From Carnegiea gigantea (taxonomy: Eukaryota > Streptophyta > Magnoliopsida > Caryophyllales > Cactaceae), in NCBI GenBank assembly GCA_029747015.1, contig JAKOGI010000025.1:1583001-1647000 (forward strand): DNA of 64,000 nucleotides. The letters are read 5' to 3'. A program made the position numbers and the translations under genes. Shown here piece after piece: positions 61,301-64,000 of the stretch. How positions within the stretch are numbered: position 1 is the first letter of the stretch; every line of letters begins with the position of its first letter. The notes beneath the pieces were generated by a model. That model was not told the origin of the DNA, ran no database searches, and saw nothing but the letters and a program-made list of their open reading frames with translations.

Positions 61301-62876
61301 ATGCAGGAGAGTGGTGATGGTGGAAGTGGGGGTGGTGGGTTTGTTAGGGCAGATCAGATTGATCTGAAGAGCTTGGATGAGCAACTTGAGAGGCATCTCA
61401 ATAGGGCTTTGACCATGGAGAAGAACAAGAAAAAAGATGAATTTGGTGATTCTGCTAAGCATGAGTGGGAGATCGATGCATCTAAGCTTACAGTCAAGTC
61501 CGTAATTGCTCGTGGCACTTTTGGGACTGTTCATCGTGGGATCTATGATGGGCAGGATGTTGCTGGTGAGAAATTTGACGACCCTATTTGTCGTTTTGGT
61601 GATTCTTTGTCTTTGGGTGTCTGTTGTTTTGATTTTGTTCTCATGATTTGTGTTGCGCACCAACTGTTTGTTGTAATTTCTCTGTGAAGATTCTACTGTT
61701 ATGCTTTTTTCCATTAACTATTTTTATAAAGTTTCTTTCTTTCGTTATAGGAATCTAAAGATACCGGGGAAACCCGGGGGGGGGGGGGGGGAGCAGTGGG
61801 GATGCTCAATTTGTTGTATGTGTTTCTGGAATTGGTGGCTGTACCTTCACTTGTTTGCTCATTCAGTTTTAGTGCTCCCCCGCCCCCCCCCCCCTTTCCC
61901 TTTAAAAAGAATTTATTTTTATCTAATTAGACACTTCTAGGATAGCTGGATTAAATTTTATTTTCTCAATTAGATTTGCTTCATGACGGGTTGTATGAAG
62001 AGGGACACTGATATTTTCTTGAAGAACTCTGATAAGGGTAGTCAAGATTTGGCCAGTCCAATGTGACATTAGGTGTTAGGTGGTCCTGGATAAGAGTTGG
62101 CGTTATCTGTTAGGCTCTTTCTCCTAGTCCGTTAATGAAAGTGTCATTTTCGTTATCTTGCTTTTATCCAGGATTTTGTTTCTGCTTATAGCAGTTTTGT
62201 GGGTTTTTTGATTGGTTGTTATTCTAATGGAGAAGTTTTGTGATTAGTGTCTAGATACTTATCCTGTGAAATCTGTGAGAAAAAGTGCCGGTCTGAGACG
62301 AGCTGGTGGGTTGCAATAAACTTGTTGATGATATTTTTCAACCTTTCTTGTGATTCCATCTGAAAGATAGAAACATGCAAAAGGGCTTAACAAATGAATA
62401 CAAACCAGTGGGCTGATAAATTATAGCCCAACTTGGACATGTTGTATTCTTTTTGAGCGCAGCTGATATTAGACTGGTTTGGATAGTTTTTATTTAACTT
62501 TTTTGTAACTCTGGGTGAAGGCCTTTCTAATCATGTTTGCAGATAGTTTAATTGTGTCATGACATAATGATGGACTATAGCCCAACTTGTACACATTGTA
62601 TTCTTTTTGAGTGCCGTTGATATTAGACTGGTTCGGATAGTTATTCAACTTTTTTGTAACTGTGGGCTAAGGCCTTTCTAATCATGTGTGCGGATAGTTT
62701 AATTGTGCCATGACGTGATGATGATGGACTTCTACATGCTTTTCTCATGTACAGTTAAACTGCTTGACTGGGGTGAAGAGGGTCAGAGAACGGCAGCAGA
62801 AATAGCTTCACTCAGGGCAGCCTTTACACAGGAAGTTGCAGTGTGGCACAAGCTTAACCATCCGAATGTCACTAAG
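61301..62876 (+). CDS. Raf-like (MRK1/HT1-type) protein kinase, 5' exons only; continues beyond the window
   Basis: Exon 1 is 61301-61565 and exon 2 is 62755-62876; the codon split across the junction (G then TT) restores VAVK. The 129 residues seen comprise a Gly-rich N-terminus, the subgroup signature VRADQIDLKSLDEQLERHL (15-33), and the start of the kinase domain: EWEIDASKLTVKSVIARGTFGTVHRG (P-loop 68-80), ATP-anchoring lysine K90, alpha-C glutamate E115 in TQEVAVWHKLNHPNVTK. This matches plant group C Raf-like MAPKKKs with Ser/Thr kinase activity. The HRD and DFG motifs lie in exons outside the window; no further exon was seen to 64000. The ATG is the first in frame after a GA-rich leader, and a 6-codon upstream ORF is at 61199-61219. 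Confidence 0.9.
62426..62733. repeat. Tandem duplication in kinase intron 1
   Basis: Two ~154-bp copies (starts 62426 and 62580), both with AGCCCAACTTG, 'gatattagactggtt' and 'aaggcctttctaatcatg'. The second ends about 20 bp before the exon 2 acceptor. Confidence 0.9.
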
Positions 62877-63491
62877 GTCTTTGTTGCCTGAATTCGTTGT
62901 CCTCCGAACCTCTGCGAATGCATATCAGGCTGCATTTCATTTCACCTTAGCATACTAGACATTGGGGGGTGGGGAGCAAATATTTTAGAGAATTAGATGC
63001 ATTGCAAATTTGCAATTGCATTTTGTGGCCAAAGACCTTGGTCTCTGACCTAGTAGAGAATATTTGTCTTTATAACTTATGCTTCCAAGACCGGAACTTT
63101 TGTTCTGGATCTCTTCTCAGAAGGGGAAAAAAGGAAAGAAAGAAAAAAGAGAACTAGCTATACTTCCTTCTCGTTTTTTTTCTTTTTTCTTTTTTGGTGG
63201 TGTTTTTTTTTTGGGGGGGGGGGTTTGCATTCATGACCATTGCTAAGTTTGATAACTCGCATTCATTTGGAATTTGTATTCTGTCTATTATCCTTTTATC
63301 CCATTGTTGATTGGAATATTATTTTAACTTAGTATGAACGGTGATTTATTTCTTTTACAAAAGGTTGTTTCACTTGTGACATGTGTTCCCATATCAAGAA
63401 ATGACACTGTAGGCTTTCAAATTCTGGTAGCTACAAACCATGATTGTCCTTTTGCCTTCTACTATCATGAAGTTGTATATGTTCTCAGCCT

Positions 63492-63532
<41 letters not shown>

Positions 63533-63537
63533 TATAG

Positions 63538-63612
<75 letters not shown>

Positions 63613-63637
63613 GATAGATAGATAGATAGAGATACAC

Positions 63638-63670
<33 letters not shown>

Positions 63671-63724
63671 ATACGTACATAGATACACACACACACACAC
63701 ACACACCACACACACACACACAAC

Positions 63725-63755
<31 letters not shown>

Positions 63756-63775
63756 TAATATATATACATATATAT

Positions 63776-63818
<43 letters not shown>

Positions 63819-64000
63819 GTTACAAGAGGCGCTTGGTACGTTCAGCGAGTCTGCGCCTGTGCCGAAACTAACTAGTACTCCTCTATCCCATTGTTATTCA
63901 ATATGAGCAGAAGTGCACAATGTGTGTACTTTCAAAAGTGGAAATTTACCTTGGGTCAAGTATGCTGTATTTCTTTGATGAAACATAAGTGTGTTTTTGC
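62877..64000. other. Kinase intron 2 (incomplete)
   Basis: Starts at the donor GTCTTTG (GT at 62877-62878), a non-consensus +3 to +5. Contains poly-T/poly-G runs and a large microsatellite. The acceptor is not in the window. Confidence 0.7.
63493..63813. repeat. Compound TA/CA/TG microsatellite with GATA tract
   Basis: (TA)n, (CA)n, (TACATA)n, (GATA)n, (TG)n, (CA)n and (TA)n in succession. Open frames across it are artefacts. Confidence 0.97.

Noticed and set aside
61069..61317. 82-codon frame overlapping the kinase start
   Set aside because: It has no ATG at its beginning (starts at TTG) and is out of frame with the kinase; not a credible uORF.
63465..63769. Open frames in the terminal microsatellite
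   Set aside because: Same low-complexity artefact, inside a kinase intron.

Overview
This window is nuclear DNA of a flowering plant, almost certainly a eudicot. The evidence is spliced genes with GT-AG introns, AT-rich intergenic DNA, plant-type LTR retrotransposons with initiator-Met-tRNA primer sites (TGGTATCAGAGC), a Cassandra-type TRIM, CACTA, Mutator-like and Harbinger-type DNA transposons, and plant-specific gene families. Some repeat motifs recall Caryophyllales (beet/spinach relatives), but I cannot fix the order or species from the sequence alone.

Host genes lie in two zones. A bHLH transcription factor gene (23423-24937, three exons, 200 aa) stands alone in the left half. The right half holds a same-strand cluster of F-box/phloem-protein-2 genes (PP2-B type: F-box in exon 1, a constant 119-nt exon 2, PP2 lectin-like domain in exon 3). 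Two members have complete open reading frames (51472-53152 and 54710-58376). One is full-length but frameshifted near its C-terminus (49014-50768). One is a lone decayed exon 1 (33668-33902). Two are near-identical exon 2+3 pseudogenes (44034-44713 and 4085-4764). The first two exons of a Raf-like (MRK1/HT1-type) protein kinase gene begin at 61301, and the gene runs out of the window.

Most of the rest is layered mobile DNA. From left to right: a Ty3/gypsy-type LTR cut by the window edge (1-2867); a mosaic of two duplicated segments (2868-4836 matching 42569-44785; 4837-6525 matching 15257-15789 plus 22171-23215); a 496-bp TRIM with perfect TSD (8058-8553); a Harbinger-like element (9401-14246) interrupted by a gag-only LTR element (10013-14109); a Cassandra TRIM (15065-15766); a defective CACTA transposon with two broken genes (15790-22170); a Harbinger-type MITE (25372-25705); a 5.5-kb non-autonomous Mutator-like element with long inverted arms and a perfect 9-bp TSD (26286-31821); inside it a TRIM present as an inverted dimer (30878-31754); a 3.4-kb solo LTR inserted in a CA/TG microsatellite (34932-38322); a decayed Ty1/copia element (about 40411-43800) carrying a younger 296-bp solo LTR; and several MITEs in and around the F-box introns.

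I found no evidence for a new enzymatic or defence system. The most unusual observations are the inverted-dimer TRIM with a single TSD pair, the chimeric duplication at 2868-6525 with its CACTA scar-like site, the gag-only retroelement, the TRIM solo LTR inside the bHLH intron, and a duplicated decoy splice acceptor in the third PP2-B gene.
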